From Myxococcales bacterium (lineage in GTDB: Bacteria; Myxococcota_A; Polyangia; Polyangiales; Polyangiaceae): 62,851 nucleotides of DNA. A model generated the notes under the pieces. It saw nothing but the letters and a program-made list of their open reading frames with translations. It was not told the DNA's origin and ran no database searches. Positions 35,563 through 45,003 of the stretch are shown here, piece after piece. Location of the stretch: the NCBI GenBank assembly GCA_947473045.1, contig CANJCO010000027.1, positions 1 to 62,851 of the forward strand, given 5' to 3'. The first letter of the stretch is position 1. The number at the start of each line of letters is the position of its first letter. Made by a program: the position numbers and the translations under genes.

Positions 35563-38500
35563 CTACGACTTGACGGAAAACGACTCGAGCTCGCGCGGGA
35601 CGAGCCCGTAGGCCTCGGCCGCCGCCAGCAGCCCAGCGTTCGCGGGGAGGTGCGAGAGAAAGTCGCGGGCGTAGGGCGTTGCCGAAAGTCCGAGCACGCG
35701 CGTCGCCAGGCGCGGCATCGCCCGGGCGATCGCGTCGCGCGCCTCCTCGGGCAAGCCAAGGTCGACGCAGGCGTCGTGCAACGCAAGAAAGACGGGCGCT
35801 TCGTTAAGCAAGCTCGGCGAGCCGAGGGCGAGCAACTCGGCGGCCTCGCGCGCGATGTCGCGCGCGTGATCGGCGGCGCCGCAGCGCCTCTCGGACTCGG
35901 CGAGCACCCCCAGCGCGACGGGCACGACATCGAGCATTTTCGTTGCCCGATAGCCCTGCGCTGCAATTCGGAGAACCGTGCGCGCGGCCTCACAGGCCAT
36001 CGGCGCGCCGAGCCTGAGCAGCTCTGCGCCGCGGTAGAAGAGCACGCCGAGCGTTGCGCGATCGTGCGGCACCCAGCTCCCGGCGGCCGCGCTGTCTGCG
36101 AGGCCGCGCGGATCGGCTAAGATGGCGTCGAGGATGGGATCGGGTCCGAACGTGGCGGTCCAGCAGAGCAGGTTCATCTGCCCGTGCCGCACCGTGCCCG
36201 GAGAGCCAATGGCTTGCGCGAGCGCGATGCCGCTCTCGATGGCGAGCCTCGCCTCGCTGCGCGCGCCCATGGTCGTCAGCGCAAAGCCGACGTTGATCGT
36301 CAGCATCGCCTCGCGCGTCTTGAGGCCTGCCTGACTCGCTGCGCGCGCCGCGCTCCTGCGCGCTTCGAGCGCGGCGCCGACCTGCCCGCGAGCCTGCCGC
36401 ACCACCGCCAGGGTCTGCCACGCGTCGACCGCCGACGATGAAAATCCGTGCCGCTGCGAGAGCGACAGCAGGTGCTCGGCTGCGTCGGCAGCGAGGTCGA
36501 GCTCGCCGGCGAAGGCGCGTCGGGTAGCGAGCGCTGCCTCACAGCGCGCCTCTTCATCGACGAGCCCTGCAGCCTCGGCAGCCCCGCGAACTTCGTCGAG
36601 GCGCGCGCTCGTGTCGGCGTCGCCGCCGCACGCGTCTTCGTAGCGAACGCGAGCCCCCCGAGCGCGCACTTCGCTCGCTGCATCGTACACGGAATCTTCC
36701 ATCGCCCGCACCGCGGAGTCGCGTTCGCCGGCGCGCGCATCGAGGCGATTCCAAGCCTCTTCGAGCACCAGCGCCCTCGCGAACTGCGTCGGTTTGTCGT
36801 CGGCGTATGCCAGCGCCTTCTCGGCCATCGCGACAGCGTCGCCCAGCGCGTGCGCCGCCAGCGCGCGCCGCGCGGCTTTGTCGAGATACACCGCGGCTTC
36901 GCTGTGCGCGCCGCCCAGCTCGAGGTGCCGCGCCACAGTCGCGTCGTCTTCGCCCATGCTCGCCAGCCAGCGGCCCGCGCGCACGTGCAGCTGTTTCATC
37001 GAGTCGTCTCCAAGCGACGCGTACGCCACCTCTCGCATCAGCGCGTGCTTGAAGGCGTACTCGCGGGCTCCCTTGAACCGGGCGCTCGCCTGCTCGACCA
37101 GAACCTCGCTCGCGGCGAGCATCCGCAGGAGCGCGACCGGCTCGGCAACACCGAGCGACTCGCACGCGGAATCCCACGAATTGAGGCCAAATACCGACAG
37201 TCGTGAGGCGAGATCGCGCGCTTCGTCGTCGAGCGCATCGAGCTGCACCTGCATCGCCGCCTCGATCGTCGGCGCAGACGTCGCGTCTCTGCCCTGCGCC
37301 GTGAGCCGCGCGAGCTCTTCGGCGAAGAGCGGAGAGCCGCCCGCTTGCGCTGCGATCGTGTCGGCGATCGCTTCGCCATCGACTGAGCTGGCCTTCTCGC
37401 GCAAGATCGCCAGAGCGATCGACCGCACGCTTCGCTTCGACAGCGGTCGCAGCTCGACCTTCACGTGATCGCGCCCGGAGAACCGATCCGGCTCGTCGCG
37501 CCAGAGCGTCGGCCTCGCCGTGATGAGCAGCCAGAGCGAGCATCCGGACGCGCGCGCGAGGATGTGGTCGAGCCACGACAGACTCTCCGCGTCCGCCCAC
37601 TGCGCATCCTCGATGCTCAGCACGAGCGGGCTGCGGCGCGAGAGGGCGACGACCAGCTCGGTCAGGGTCATCCACAGCACGTCGCGCGCCGCCCTCGCCT
37701 CGGTGTGAGCCGGAAGCGGCTCGTTGGCGAGCAGCCGCGCGATCAGATCGGCGGCCTCGTCCGGGAGCACCACACCGGTCAGCGCCGCCAGCGTCGCCGT
37801 GGCCTGCCGCGCTTCGACGAGCGACGCGCCTCTGGGACCGCCGCCGAGCGAGCGTGCGATCTCCGCCACGACACCGAGCGCCTGTCCCTTGCCGAAGGTC
37901 TCGCACCGGGCCACCGCGACCCGCGCGCCCGACGGGTGCGACGAAATGCGCAGCACCGCCTCGCGGCGCAGTCGCGTCTTGCCGATGCCGGGCGCCCCGG
38001 TCACGGTCACAAGCACCGGCGTGTTGTCGTCGAGCGATCGCTCGAAGCTGCTCGTGATCTGCGCCAGCTCGATCTCGCGACCGACGAACGGGGCGCCGCC
38101 TACGCCCTCGCGCTTGCCGTCGCCCACGCCGCTCACGATGCTCGCGCCGTCGTCGCGGGCCTGGAACTCGTAGCGCCCTCGCGCGAGCTCGGTCGTCGTG
38201 GTGTCGGTGAGAACCTGGCCGCGCTGCGCGTTTCGGGCGAGCGCCGCGGCGCGGTCGACGACCTCGCCGATGGGTCGCGTACGCTCGACCCGGCTTCGAC
38301 CGGTGGCGATGCCAACGGCTGCGTTCAGCTTCGCCAGTCGCAGCGCAAGATCGACCGCGCGCGGGACCTCGTCACCAAGCGATCGCGTCACGCCTAGATG
38401 CGCGACGATCGCGTCGCCCCCGAGCTCCGTCGCCTCCGCGCCGCGCGCCCGCAGGTGCGCCACGAGGCGCGAGCGCGCAGGCCCCTTCGGCACCTGCGTC

Positions 38501-39480
38501 GCAAGAATCGTCGTCACGAGGCGCGAGCCGCTGCCCGCTCCCGAAGACGCCAGCATGCTCACCGGGCCGGAGCCGCTCGCCGGCGCCACGTCGTCGTCAG
38601 CGTCATCCGGCGTCGCGTCTCGGCTGCGCGCGACCTCGGCTGCGATCGCGCGAAGGCGGTCGGCCACGAGCGTGGCGTTGGCGGGGCGATCCGACGGATG
38701 GGTCGCGAGCAGGTCGGCCATGAGGTCGTCGAGCATCGGCGGCGTCGACGGATGCACGTGCGAAAGCCGGGGCGGCGCCGTCGTCACGAGGCGCGCGAGG
38801 ATCGCGATCGGCGTCGGACCAACGTGCGGCGGTCGCCCCGCTACCAGCTCGAACAACGTCGCTCCGAGCGCGTACAGGTCGGCGCGATGGTCGACCTCGA
38901 CGTCGCCGCGCGCCTGCTCCGGCGCCATGTAGGCAGGGGTCCCGATGATGGCGCCCGTTCGCGTCAAACGCACGTCGTGGGTCGCCGCAACGCCGAAATC
39001 GACGAGCTTGGCGTCGACCGCGCCCTCGACGCCACGCGCGCTCGCGGTCAGGAAGATATTCGACGGCTTTACGTCCCGGTGCACGATGCCGGCAGCGTGC
39101 GACGCGGCGAGTGCATCGGCGACCTGAGCCGCGATGTCGATGGCTTGCGCGAGCGCGATCGCACCGCGAGCCCGGCGCTGGGCCACGTCTTCGCCTTCGA
39201 GCCACTCCATGGCGACGTAAGGAGCGCCGTCGTCGAGCTGACCGAAGGCCACAAGGCGCACAATGCCCGGGTGATGAAGCCCGGCCAGCGCGCGACCCTC
39301 CCGATGGAACCGCGCCTCCTCGCCGGCGTCGACCCCCGAAATTGCGATGACCTTCAGCGCGACGGTCGTGAGCGTGACCGAGTCGTGAGCGCGGTAGACG
39401 ATGCCCACGCCGCCACGGCCGACTTCGCGCTCGATGACGAAGCGCCCGCCCACCTGCGCCTCGCACGCGTACGCGCTCAC
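35563..39480 (-). CDS. Ser/Thr kinase fused to cyclase-like, AAA ATPase and TPR regions
   Basis: 1305 aa. Kinase domain about 12-280: GRGGVGIVYRA, Lys43, HRDVKPSN with Asp136, LVDFGVA, YMAPEQ. After a low-complexity linker, about 310-455 resembles a degenerate class III cyclase fold (TTILATQ, RTRPIGEVVDRAAALA) lacking the metal Asp pattern. A signal-transduction ATPase follows (PFVGRE, Walker A GAPGIGKT) with a long helical TPR-rich tail. This architecture is typical of large cytosolic myxobacterial signalling kinases. The GTG start overlaps the rlmE stop as GTGA, so expression is coupled to rlmE. Ligands and substrates are unknown. Confidence 0.9.
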   Translation of the reverse strand: MSAYACEAQVGGRFVIEREVGRGGVGIVYRAHDSVTLTTVALKVIAISGVDAGEEARFHREGRALAGLHHPGIVRLVAFGQLDDGAPYVAMEWLEGEDVAQRRARGAIALAQAIDIAAQVADALAASHAAGIVHRDVKPSNIFLTASARGVEGAVDAKLVDFGVAATHDVRLTRTGAIIGTPAYMAPEQARGDVEVDHRADLYALGATLFELVAGRPPHVGPTPIAILARLVTTAPPRLSHVHPSTPPMLDDLMADLLATHPSDRPANATLVADRLRAIAAEVARSRDATPDDADDDVAPASGSGPVSMLASSGAGSGSRLVTTILATQVPKGPARSRLVAHLRARGAEATELGGDAIVAHLGVTRSLGDEVPRAVDLALRLAKLNAAVGIATGRSRVERTRPIGEVVDRAAALARNAQRGQVLTDTTTTELARGRYEFQARDDGASIVSGVGDGKREGVGGAPFVGREIELAQITSSFERSLDDNTPVLVTVTGAPGIGKTRLRREAVLRISSHPSGARVAVARCETFGKGQALGVVAEIARSLGGGPRGASLVEARQATATLAALTGVVLPDEAADLIARLLANEPLPAHTEARAARDVLWMTLTELVVALSRRSPLVLSIEDAQWADAESLSWLDHILARASGCSLWLLITARPTLWRDEPDRFSGRDHVKVELRPLSKRSVRSIALAILREKASSVDGEAIADTIAAQAGGSPLFAEELARLTAQGRDATSAPTIEAAMQVQLDALDDEARDLASRLSVFGLNSWDSACESLGVAEPVALLRMLAASEVLVEQASARFKGAREYAFKHALMREVAYASLGDDSMKQLHVRAGRWLASMGEDDATVARHLELGGAHSEAAVYLDKAARRALAAHALGDAVAMAEKALAYADDKPTQFARALVLEEAWNRLDARAGERDSAVRAMEDSVYDAASEVRARGARVRYEDACGGDADTSARLDEVRGAAEAAGLVDEEARCEAALATRRAFAGELDLAADAAEHLLSLSQRHGFSSSAVDAWQTLAVVRQARGQVGAALEARRSAARAASQAGLKTREAMLTINVGFALTTMGARSEARLAIESGIALAQAIGSPGTVRHGQMNLLCWTATFGPDPILDAILADPRGLADSAAAGSWVPHDRATLGVLFYRGAELLRLGAPMACEAARTVLRIAAQGYRATKMLDVVPVALGVLAESERRCGAADHARDIAREAAELLALGSPSLLNEAPVFLALHDACVDLGLPEEARDAIARAMPRLATRVLGLSATPYARDFLSHLPANAGLLAAAEAYGLVPRELESFSVKS

Positions 39481-40079
39481 GCCGGTCTCCGACCTTCCGC
39501 GATCACGAACACCTCGTAGCTGCCCGTGCGCGTACCCTCGGGGCGAATCAGGCGCTCCTTTTCGAACGCGCGCTTCACGCCCGCCCGCGCGAGCGGCAAG
39601 TCTTCGCCCATGAAGATCTTGCCGATAAACGCCCCGCCCGGCGCGAGCAGCGCCTGGGCAACCTCGAGCGCGCCCATGAACAACTCGAAGCTCCGCGTCT
39701 GGTCGCCGAGGCGATTACCGGTCGTGCGCGGAGCCATGTCGCTCAGCACCACGTGGTAGGGCGCGAACGTCGCGAGCGCGCTGTTGCCGAGCGACAGCGC
39801 GTCGCCCTGAACGAACGTGGCGTGGGCTGGCAGCGTCGTGGTGAGCGGGTCGAGGTCGATGGCCATCAGCCTTCCGCTCGGACCGATCTTGTTTGCAGTA
39901 TACAATGACCAGCTGCCCGGAGCCGCCCCGAGGTCGAGCACGCGCATGCCCTGCTTCAGCAGCCGCGTACGCCGGTCGATCTCCTCGAGCTTGAAGACGC
40001 TGCGCGCCGGGTATCCGGCTTTTTTGGCCGCGACAGTGAAACGATCAGGCTTCTTGTAAGGATTTTGCGGGCGAGACAT
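39477..40079 (-). CDS. rlmE: RlmE/FtsJ-family 23S rRNA 2'-O-methyltransferase
   Basis: 200 aa. The SAM motif LDLGAAPGSWS and the K-D-K-E catalytic set are visible: Lys in ARSVFKLEEID, Asp in LSDMAPRTTG, Lys in GKIFMGED and Glu in SYEVFVIA. RlmE methylates U2552 of 23S rRNA in late 50S assembly. The ATG at 40079 starts MSRPQNPYKKPDRF. It is the first gene of a coupled set with the giant kinase and GT-C-like genes, an unusual partnership for a ribosome enzyme. Confidence 0.92.
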   Translation of the reverse strand: MSRPQNPYKKPDRFTVAAKKAGYPARSVFKLEEIDRRTRLLKQGMRVLDLGAAPGSWSLYTANKIGPSGRLMAIDLDPLTTTLPAHATFVQGDALSLGNSALATFAPYHVVLSDMAPRTTGNRLGDQTRSFELFMGALEVAQALLAPGGAFIGKIFMGEDLPLARAGVKRAFEKERLIRPEGTRTGSYEVFVIAEGRRPA

Positions 40080-40315
40080 CGTGAGGTCCGGAGGCATGGT
40101 AGCGAGGCTGAGCCACCGATGTACGGCCACATCCCGCCCAAAATTCATGCGCGCGCGATTTTGATGACTCGCCCCGCGGCGGACCCCGATTGGACCACCT
40201 CACAAGACTACGGCATGCGCGCGAGGCGCGTGCGACAATTGCGCGACCGCCAGACCCGCCAGCTCTTGCGCGCCGCCGCGCTCGGGCAACGCGTAAACTG
40301 CAGACAAGAGGCTCC

Positions 40316-40795
40316 TTGCTTCGCACGATTCGCATTCACGACCAGCACTGGGAAGCCGCCCCTCGCGCCAGACGCGACGACTGGCGCACGACCATCGTCG
40401 ACTTGCTCGACGACGGGGGCATCGGCGACCGCCACGACTCCCTCGTCATCCACGCCAGCTCCGAGGCCGTCATGCTGACGCTCGACGGCGACGACGGTGA
40501 GCTTCGCTTCACGATCGAGGCGGCGCGCGTCTCGCCGCTCGTGGCCGAATACCTCCACGTCATTCGGCGAATGCAGGCCGAAGAAGTCGCCGAATCGAGC
40601 GCAAAGATGCAGGCCCTCGACATGGCCAAGCGCGTCGTTCACGACAAGGGCGCCCGCGTGATCGCCGCCGCCGCCCCGCAGCTCGCGGCCGCGCACGAGA
40701 CTTATCGCAGGCTCTTTACGCTGGTGCTCTCGGTGCTGGTCGACGTCACCGCGCTGCCCGGCGCCGCCGCGCATCGCAGGCACGTGGGCTACTGA
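40316..40795 (+). CDS. UPF0262-family protein
   Basis: 159 aa. The pattern ALDMAKRVVHDKGARVI followed by AHETYRRLFTLVLSVL, and an N-terminal RRDDWRTTIVDLLDDG, match what I recall of the uncharacterised UPF0262 family. The role is unknown. I choose the TTG at 40316 because AGAGG precedes it and the family begins near this point; the frame is open to a TTG at 40190 but contains no ATG or GTG before 40316. The assignment is from memory of the family. Confidence 0.65.
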   Translation: MLRTIRIHDQHWEAAPRARRDDWRTTIVDLLDDGGIGDRHDSLVIHASSEAVMLTLDGDDGELRFTIEAARVSPLVAEYLHVIRRMQAEEVAESSAKMQALDMAKRVVHDKGARVIAAAAPQLAAAHETYRRLFTLVLSVLVDVTALPGAAAHRRHVGY

Positions 40796-40801
40796 GCCGC
40801 G

Positions 40802-41536
40802 TCAGCTCGACTTGCCAAGCGCAGCGTCTATGTCGCGGGGGTTGAAGCCCACGAGGATCTTGCCGCGAATATCGATGACCGGAATCGAGCCGGTTCGCAT
40901 GCCGCTCTTGGCGAGCTTGCGCTGCATGTCGCGCGCCGCCGCCGCGTCCTGGTCGATGTCTTTATCGATGAAGGCAATGTTCTTCGAGCGCAGGTACGCC
41001 GCCGCCTGATGGCAGGGCCCGCACCACGACGCGCCGTAAATGACGATCGGGGCCTGCTGCGCCACCTCGACCGAGCCGGCCGGTGCGCTGGCGAGGTCAC
41101 GCGCGCCGCCCGCCGGGTTGGCAGCGCCGCCGGCCGCCGCCAGCGTCGGGCCGACCTTCTGCCGTCGCGCGATCGCGAGGGCGTCGAAATCGGCGCGCGT
41201 CATCGGCGTCACTCCGAAGGTTCCGTCCGCGCGAGCGTTGCGCAAATCGGCCACCAGCACGCGCGCGTCGTGGGTGCCTTCGTCCTTGTTGGGGTCAACG
41301 ACGCGCACAGCATCGCGGCCCACGATAGGAACATCGGCGACCCGCTGCTCCACGTGAAAATCGCCCTTTTCGTCGATCCACGTGAGCAGAAGCCCTTCGC
41401 TCGACTCCTTCACGACGACCGATGCCGACTCGTCTACCGCAGGCGCGCCTACTGGTTTTTTTCGGGAGCATGCGCCTAGCGTTCCGACCAGCGCGCACGC
41501 CAGCACCAAGGCTCCGAGCCTCCGCCGCGCGCTCAC
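40802..41536 (-). CDS. Lipoprotein with C-terminal thioredoxin/glutaredoxin fold
   Basis: 244 aa from a GTG that overlaps the ABC-F stop as GTGA. A lipobox (ALVGTLGAC) predicts lipid anchoring in the envelope. The C-terminal 80 residues are glutaredoxin-like: IVIYGASWCGPCHQAAAYL with the CGPC redox pair, then FIDKDIDQD, the cis-Pro region GSIPVIDI and KILVGF. It probably reduces or shuffles disulfides outside the cytoplasm. The middle part is unknown. The six genes from 48.8 to 40.8 kb are all on this strand. Confidence 0.85.
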   Translation of the reverse strand: MSARRRLGALVLACALVGTLGACSRKKPVGAPAVDESASVVVKESSEGLLLTWIDEKGDFHVEQRVADVPIVGRDAVRVVDPNKDEGTHDARVLVADLRNARADGTFGVTPMTRADFDALAIARRQKVGPTLAAAGGAANPAGGARDLASAPAGSVEVAQQAPIVIYGASWCGPCHQAAAYLRSKNIAFIDKDIDQDAAAARDMQRKLAKSGMRTGSIPVIDIRGKILVGFNPRDIDAALGKSS

Positions 41537-43467
41537 GCCAGCACCTCTCCGAGCTTCGTCCACTCCGACATCATAGCCTCGACGCGGCGCGCGAGCGCTT
41601 GTTCCGTTGCGGCGAGCCCGGCCAGCTTCGCCCAGTCGCCGGCCGGATCCTGCTTCAGCTTCTCGCGCAGCATCTCGAGCTCGGTCTCGGCGAGCGCGAT
41701 CGCGTTCTCGAGCTCGGCCATCCGCCGCTTCTGCTTTTCGCGGTCGCGCGTCGCCGTGCGCTGCTCCTCGTACTTCTTCTTTCCGCCATCGTCGGGCGCA
41801 GGAGGCGGCGGCTGCTCGCTCTTTTTTCGGCGTGATTCCGCGCGCGACGGAGGCGCTTCGATGCGGGGCGTCTGCGCGGCGACAAAATCGCGGTAGCCCC
41901 CCGCGAAGACCCGAACCTCGCCATCGCGCACCGACACGACGCGCGTCGCCACGTTCTCGAGAAAGCGCCGATCGTGAGAAACGAAGAGCACCGAACCCTC
42001 GAAGCCGGCCACGAGCGCCTCCTCGAGGATCTCCGCTGCGGGGATGTCGAGGTGGTTGGTCGGCTCGTCGAGAAAGAGCAGGTTGCGCGGTTCGAGCAGC
42101 AGCTTGGCCAGCGCGAGGCGCGAGCGCTCACCGCCGGAATATCCGCTCACCACCCGGAGCGGATCGTCTCCCCAAAAGCGAAACCGCGCGAGGTACTCAC
42201 GCGCCTTTTCGACAGTATAATCGCCGCGAACGCGCCTGATTTCCTCGACGGCCGTGTTCTTCGGATCGACCTCGCCGAGGTGCTGATCGAAGTAGCCTTC
42301 CTGCAAGTTCGTGCCCCGGCGCACCCTGCCGCTGTCGCCCGCAGGCGCCCGCCCGGCGAGGATGTTGAGCAGCGTCGTCTTGCCCGAACCGTTCGGCCCG
42401 ACGATGCCGATGCGCTCGCCGCGGCGGAGCAGGAGATCGACCCCCGAAAAGAGTTGCCGACCGCCGCGCGAGGCGCCGAGGTTTTCGCATTCGAGCGTGA
42501 TGTCGCCGCTGCGGCTCGCCGGTGAGAACGAAAACCGCACCCGCTCAGCGACCGCCCAGACGTCTTCGGGGCGCGCAGCGCGATCGAGCTTGTCGAGCAT
42601 TTTGCGACGGCTCTGCGCCTGCTTGGTGTTTTGTCCGGCGATGTTCTTGCGGATGAAGTCTTCGGTCTTGTCGATGAACGACTGCTGGCGTTCGAGCACC
42701 GCGCGCTCGCGCTCGAGGTCTTCTTGCCGGGCGACCGCATAGTCGCTGTATTTGGCGTAGTAAGCGCGCAGTCCGCGGGTGCCGAGCTCGAGGGTGACAG
42801 GGCACACATTGTCGAGAAACGCGCGGTCGTGCGACACGACGAGCACCGCTCCGCGATAGCCCACGAGGAAGCTCTCGAGCCAGGCGATCGTGTCGAGATC
42901 GAGGTGGTTGGTGGGCTCGTCGAGCAGGAGCAAATCGGGCTGCTGCGCGAGGATGACACCGAGCGTCAGGCGCCCGCGCTCGCCTCCCGAGAGCGAGGCC
43001 ACCGGGCGCTCCAGGTCGCGATCGGAAAAGCCCAGTTTGTGGGCCAAAATGCCGACCTCGCGCTCGAGCTCGTCGCCGCGCTCGAGGTGGTAGCGATCGG
43101 TCAAGTGGGCCAGCCGATCGAGGGCCTCGGCGGCGCCCGTCGCGGCGTCGTGCTGCGCCTGGGTCAGCTCCGCGCGCAGGCGCACGACCTCGCGAAAACC
43201 CGACAAAAACCCTTCGAGGACGGTGCCCTGCGCGTCAATCTCGTGAGACTGCCGATAGTAGCCCACCGAGACATCGCGCTTGATGACGACCTGCCCCTGA
43301 TCGGCCTCGATCTCCTTCATGATCAGCCGCAGCAGGGTCGACTTTCCAGCTCCGTTCGGGGCGACCAGAGCAGCCCGCTCGCCGAGCGCGAGGCTGAACG
43401 TGACGCCCTCAAAAAGGGTGTCACCGGCGTAGCCGAAGCGGAGGTCTCCGACCTGAAGGACGGTCAT
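41533..43467 (-). CDS. ABC-F family ATPase (Uup/Ettlike)
   Basis: 644 aa with two ABC modules and no membrane domain: Walker A APNGAGKST and GPNGSGKTT, signatures LSGGERGRLTL and YSGGERSRLAL, and Walker B LLLDEPTNHLD and LFLDEPTNHLD. The C-terminal coiled coil (about 560-644; RDREKQKRRMAELENAI) suggests the Uup-like subgroup. ABC-F proteins act on ribosomes or DNA structures rather than transport. The ATG at 43467 matches the family start MTVLQVGDL. It is coupled to the thioredoxin-fold lipoprotein gene by GTGA overlap. Confidence 0.92.
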   Translation of the reverse strand: MTVLQVGDLRFGYAGDTLFEGVTFSLALGERAALVAPNGAGKSTLLRLIMKEIEADQGQVVIKRDVSVGYYRQSHEIDAQGTVLEGFLSGFREVVRLRAELTQAQHDAATGAAEALDRLAHLTDRYHLERGDELEREVGILAHKLGFSDRDLERPVASLSGGERGRLTLGVILAQQPDLLLLDEPTNHLDLDTIAWLESFLVGYRGAVLVVSHDRAFLDNVCPVTLELGTRGLRAYYAKYSDYAVARQEDLERERAVLERQQSFIDKTEDFIRKNIAGQNTKQAQSRRKMLDKLDRAARPEDVWAVAERVRFSFSPASRSGDITLECENLGASRGGRQLFSGVDLLLRRGERIGIVGPNGSGKTTLLNILAGRAPAGDSGRVRRGTNLQEGYFDQHLGEVDPKNTAVEEIRRVRGDYTVEKAREYLARFRFWGDDPLRVVSGYSGGERSRLALAKLLLEPRNLLFLDEPTNHLDIPAAEILEEALVAGFEGSVLFVSHDRRFLENVATRVVSVRDGEVRVFAGGYRDFVAAQTPRIEAPPSRAESRRKKSEQPPPPAPDDGGKKKYEEQRTATRDREKQKRRMAELENAIALAETELEMLREKLKQDPAGDWAKLAGLAATEQALARRVEAMMSEWTKLGEVLA

Positions 43468-43519
43468 GGGATCGGCGGGCGTTGTAGCACGATCCTGAAG
43501 GCGAGCGACGCCCGGCGCT

Positions 43520-44818
43520 TCACGTGACGGCGCTGACGAGCGAGGCGACCGAGGCGGCAAAGGGGACGTGTTCGCGGGCGTCCTGCCTGAGAATCGACTC
43601 GATTTTCGCGTTCTTCGCGATCGCTTCATCGAGCGCCGGATCGCTCCCCTTCGCGTACGCGCCCAGCGTCACGAGATCGCGCTTCTGCTCGAAGAGCGCG
43701 AGGAGCGCGCGCAGCTTTCGCGCCGCTTGCCGATGCTCGGGCGTGACCACGGAATCCATGATCCGCGACAGCGACGCCGTGACGTCCACCGCGGGATATC
43801 GGCCGCGCCCTGCGATCGCGCGATCGAGCACGACATGGCCGTCGAGCACCCCGCGCACCTCGTCGGCGATGGGCTCGTCCATGTCGCCACCCTCCACGAG
43901 AACCGTGTAGATCGCAGTTATCGACCCACGCTCCCCCTGCCCGGCCCGTTCGAGCAGCCGCGGCAACATCGCAAAGACGCTCGGCGGATAACCGCGCCGC
44001 GCGGGAGGCTCTCCTGAAGCCAGCCCTACCTCGCGCTGCGCCCGCGCAAACCGCGTGACCGAGTCGACGAGGAGCATCACGCGCTTGCCCTGATCGCGGA
44101 AGTACTCGGCGTAGGCCGTCGCTACCTGCGCCGCGCGGAGACGCTCGAGCGCGGCCACATCGCTCGTGGCGACGACAACGACGCTGCGCGCTCGGCCTTC
44201 CGGACCAAGCGCGTGCTCCAGAAACTCCTGCACCTCGCGCCCGCGCTCGCCGACGAGCGCCACGACTACGACGTCGGCCGCGACCCCGCGCGCGACGGCT
44301 CCGAGCAGGGTGCTCTTTCCGACTCCCGACCCGGCAAACAGGCCCACGCGCTGGCCCTCGCCGAGCGTCAGCAGGGCGTCGAGCACGCGCACGCCGGTGG
44401 CGAGAGGGCGGTCGACCGGACGCCGCGAAAGCGCGGCAGGAGGATCGCGATCAACCGGCACGGCAGCGCCCTTATCGAGGCTCGCGCCGCCGTCGATCGG
44501 CACGCCGAGCCCGTCGACCACACGGCCCAGGAGCGCATCGCTCGCGCGCACGGTGAACGCGCCGCCGGTGGCCTCGACCACGTCGTCGGGACCGACGCCG
44601 ACGAGCGATCCGAGCGGCATCGCGATGGCTTCGGATGCCGAAAACCCTACGATCTCACACGCGAGCGGCTCGCCGCGCCTGCGCACGTGCACCACGTCGC
44701 CAACGCGCACTCCCGGGAGGGCGAGTCGCATCGACAGGCCGGTGACCGACCTCACCCGGCCTTGCGCGCGCAAGGTCGGCGTGGCGGCAAGCTGAGCGCG
44801 CAGCGCGTCGAGGTCCAC
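43520..44818 (-). CDS. Orphan FliI/SctN-type export ATPase
   Basis: 432 aa. Matches the flagellar/type III secretion ATPase: an N-terminal beta barrel, Walker A GLFAGSGVGKSTLLG, the DSVTRFARAQREVGLASGEPP region, GSITAIYTVLVEGGDMDEP and DGHVVLDRAIAGRGRYPAVD. These enzymes energise export of substrates through a flagellar or injectisome base. No other flagellar or type III gene is in the window, so its partner machine is unknown. The start is GTG at 44818. It lies 52 bp upstream of the ABC-F gene, and the hairpin element B lies just upstream of it. Confidence 0.9.
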   Translation of the reverse strand: MDLDALRAQLAATPTLRAQGRVRSVTGLSMRLALPGVRVGDVVHVRRRGEPLACEIVGFSASEAIAMPLGSLVGVGPDDVVEATGGAFTVRASDALLGRVVDGLGVPIDGGASLDKGAAVPVDRDPPAALSRRPVDRPLATGVRVLDALLTLGEGQRVGLFAGSGVGKSTLLGAVARGVAADVVVVALVGERGREVQEFLEHALGPEGRARSVVVVATSDVAALERLRAAQVATAYAEYFRDQGKRVMLLVDSVTRFARAQREVGLASGEPPARRGYPPSVFAMLPRLLERAGQGERGSITAIYTVLVEGGDMDEPIADEVRGVLDGHVVLDRAIAGRGRYPAVDVTASLSRIMDSVVTPEHRQAARKLRALLALFEQKRDLVTLGAYAKGSDPALDEAIAKNAKIESILRQDAREHVPFAASVASLVSAVT

Positions 44819-44851
44819 CCCCTGACGGTAGCAAAGCCGGGCGACCGCTGC

Positions 44852-45003
44852 CTAGCAGGCCGTTGAAGCAGCGGCCTGCCAGCGTTTCTTCTCGGGGAGG
44901 CAGGCACCTCGTCGCCTCGAAGAACGCGGTTTTTCCCGGGTCCCCACCTCACGCGATTGGCTTCGCCAATCCCTGGCAGGGTGTTGTTCGACCGCCCTGC
45001 TAG
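44852..45003 (+). repeat. Hairpin element, full copy B
   Basis: 152 bp, same orientation as copy A, beginning CTAGCAGGCC (44852) and ending CCCTGCTAG (45003), so the ends form an inverted repeat of about 8 bp. Internal order is as in A: hairpins 1, 2 (partly mispaired), 3 (one change), GGTCCCCACC, hairpin 4 (GATTGGC / GCCAAT) and a decayed hairpin 5. The right CTAG supplies the TAG stop of the glycosyltransferase gene read from the right. Confidence 0.9.
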
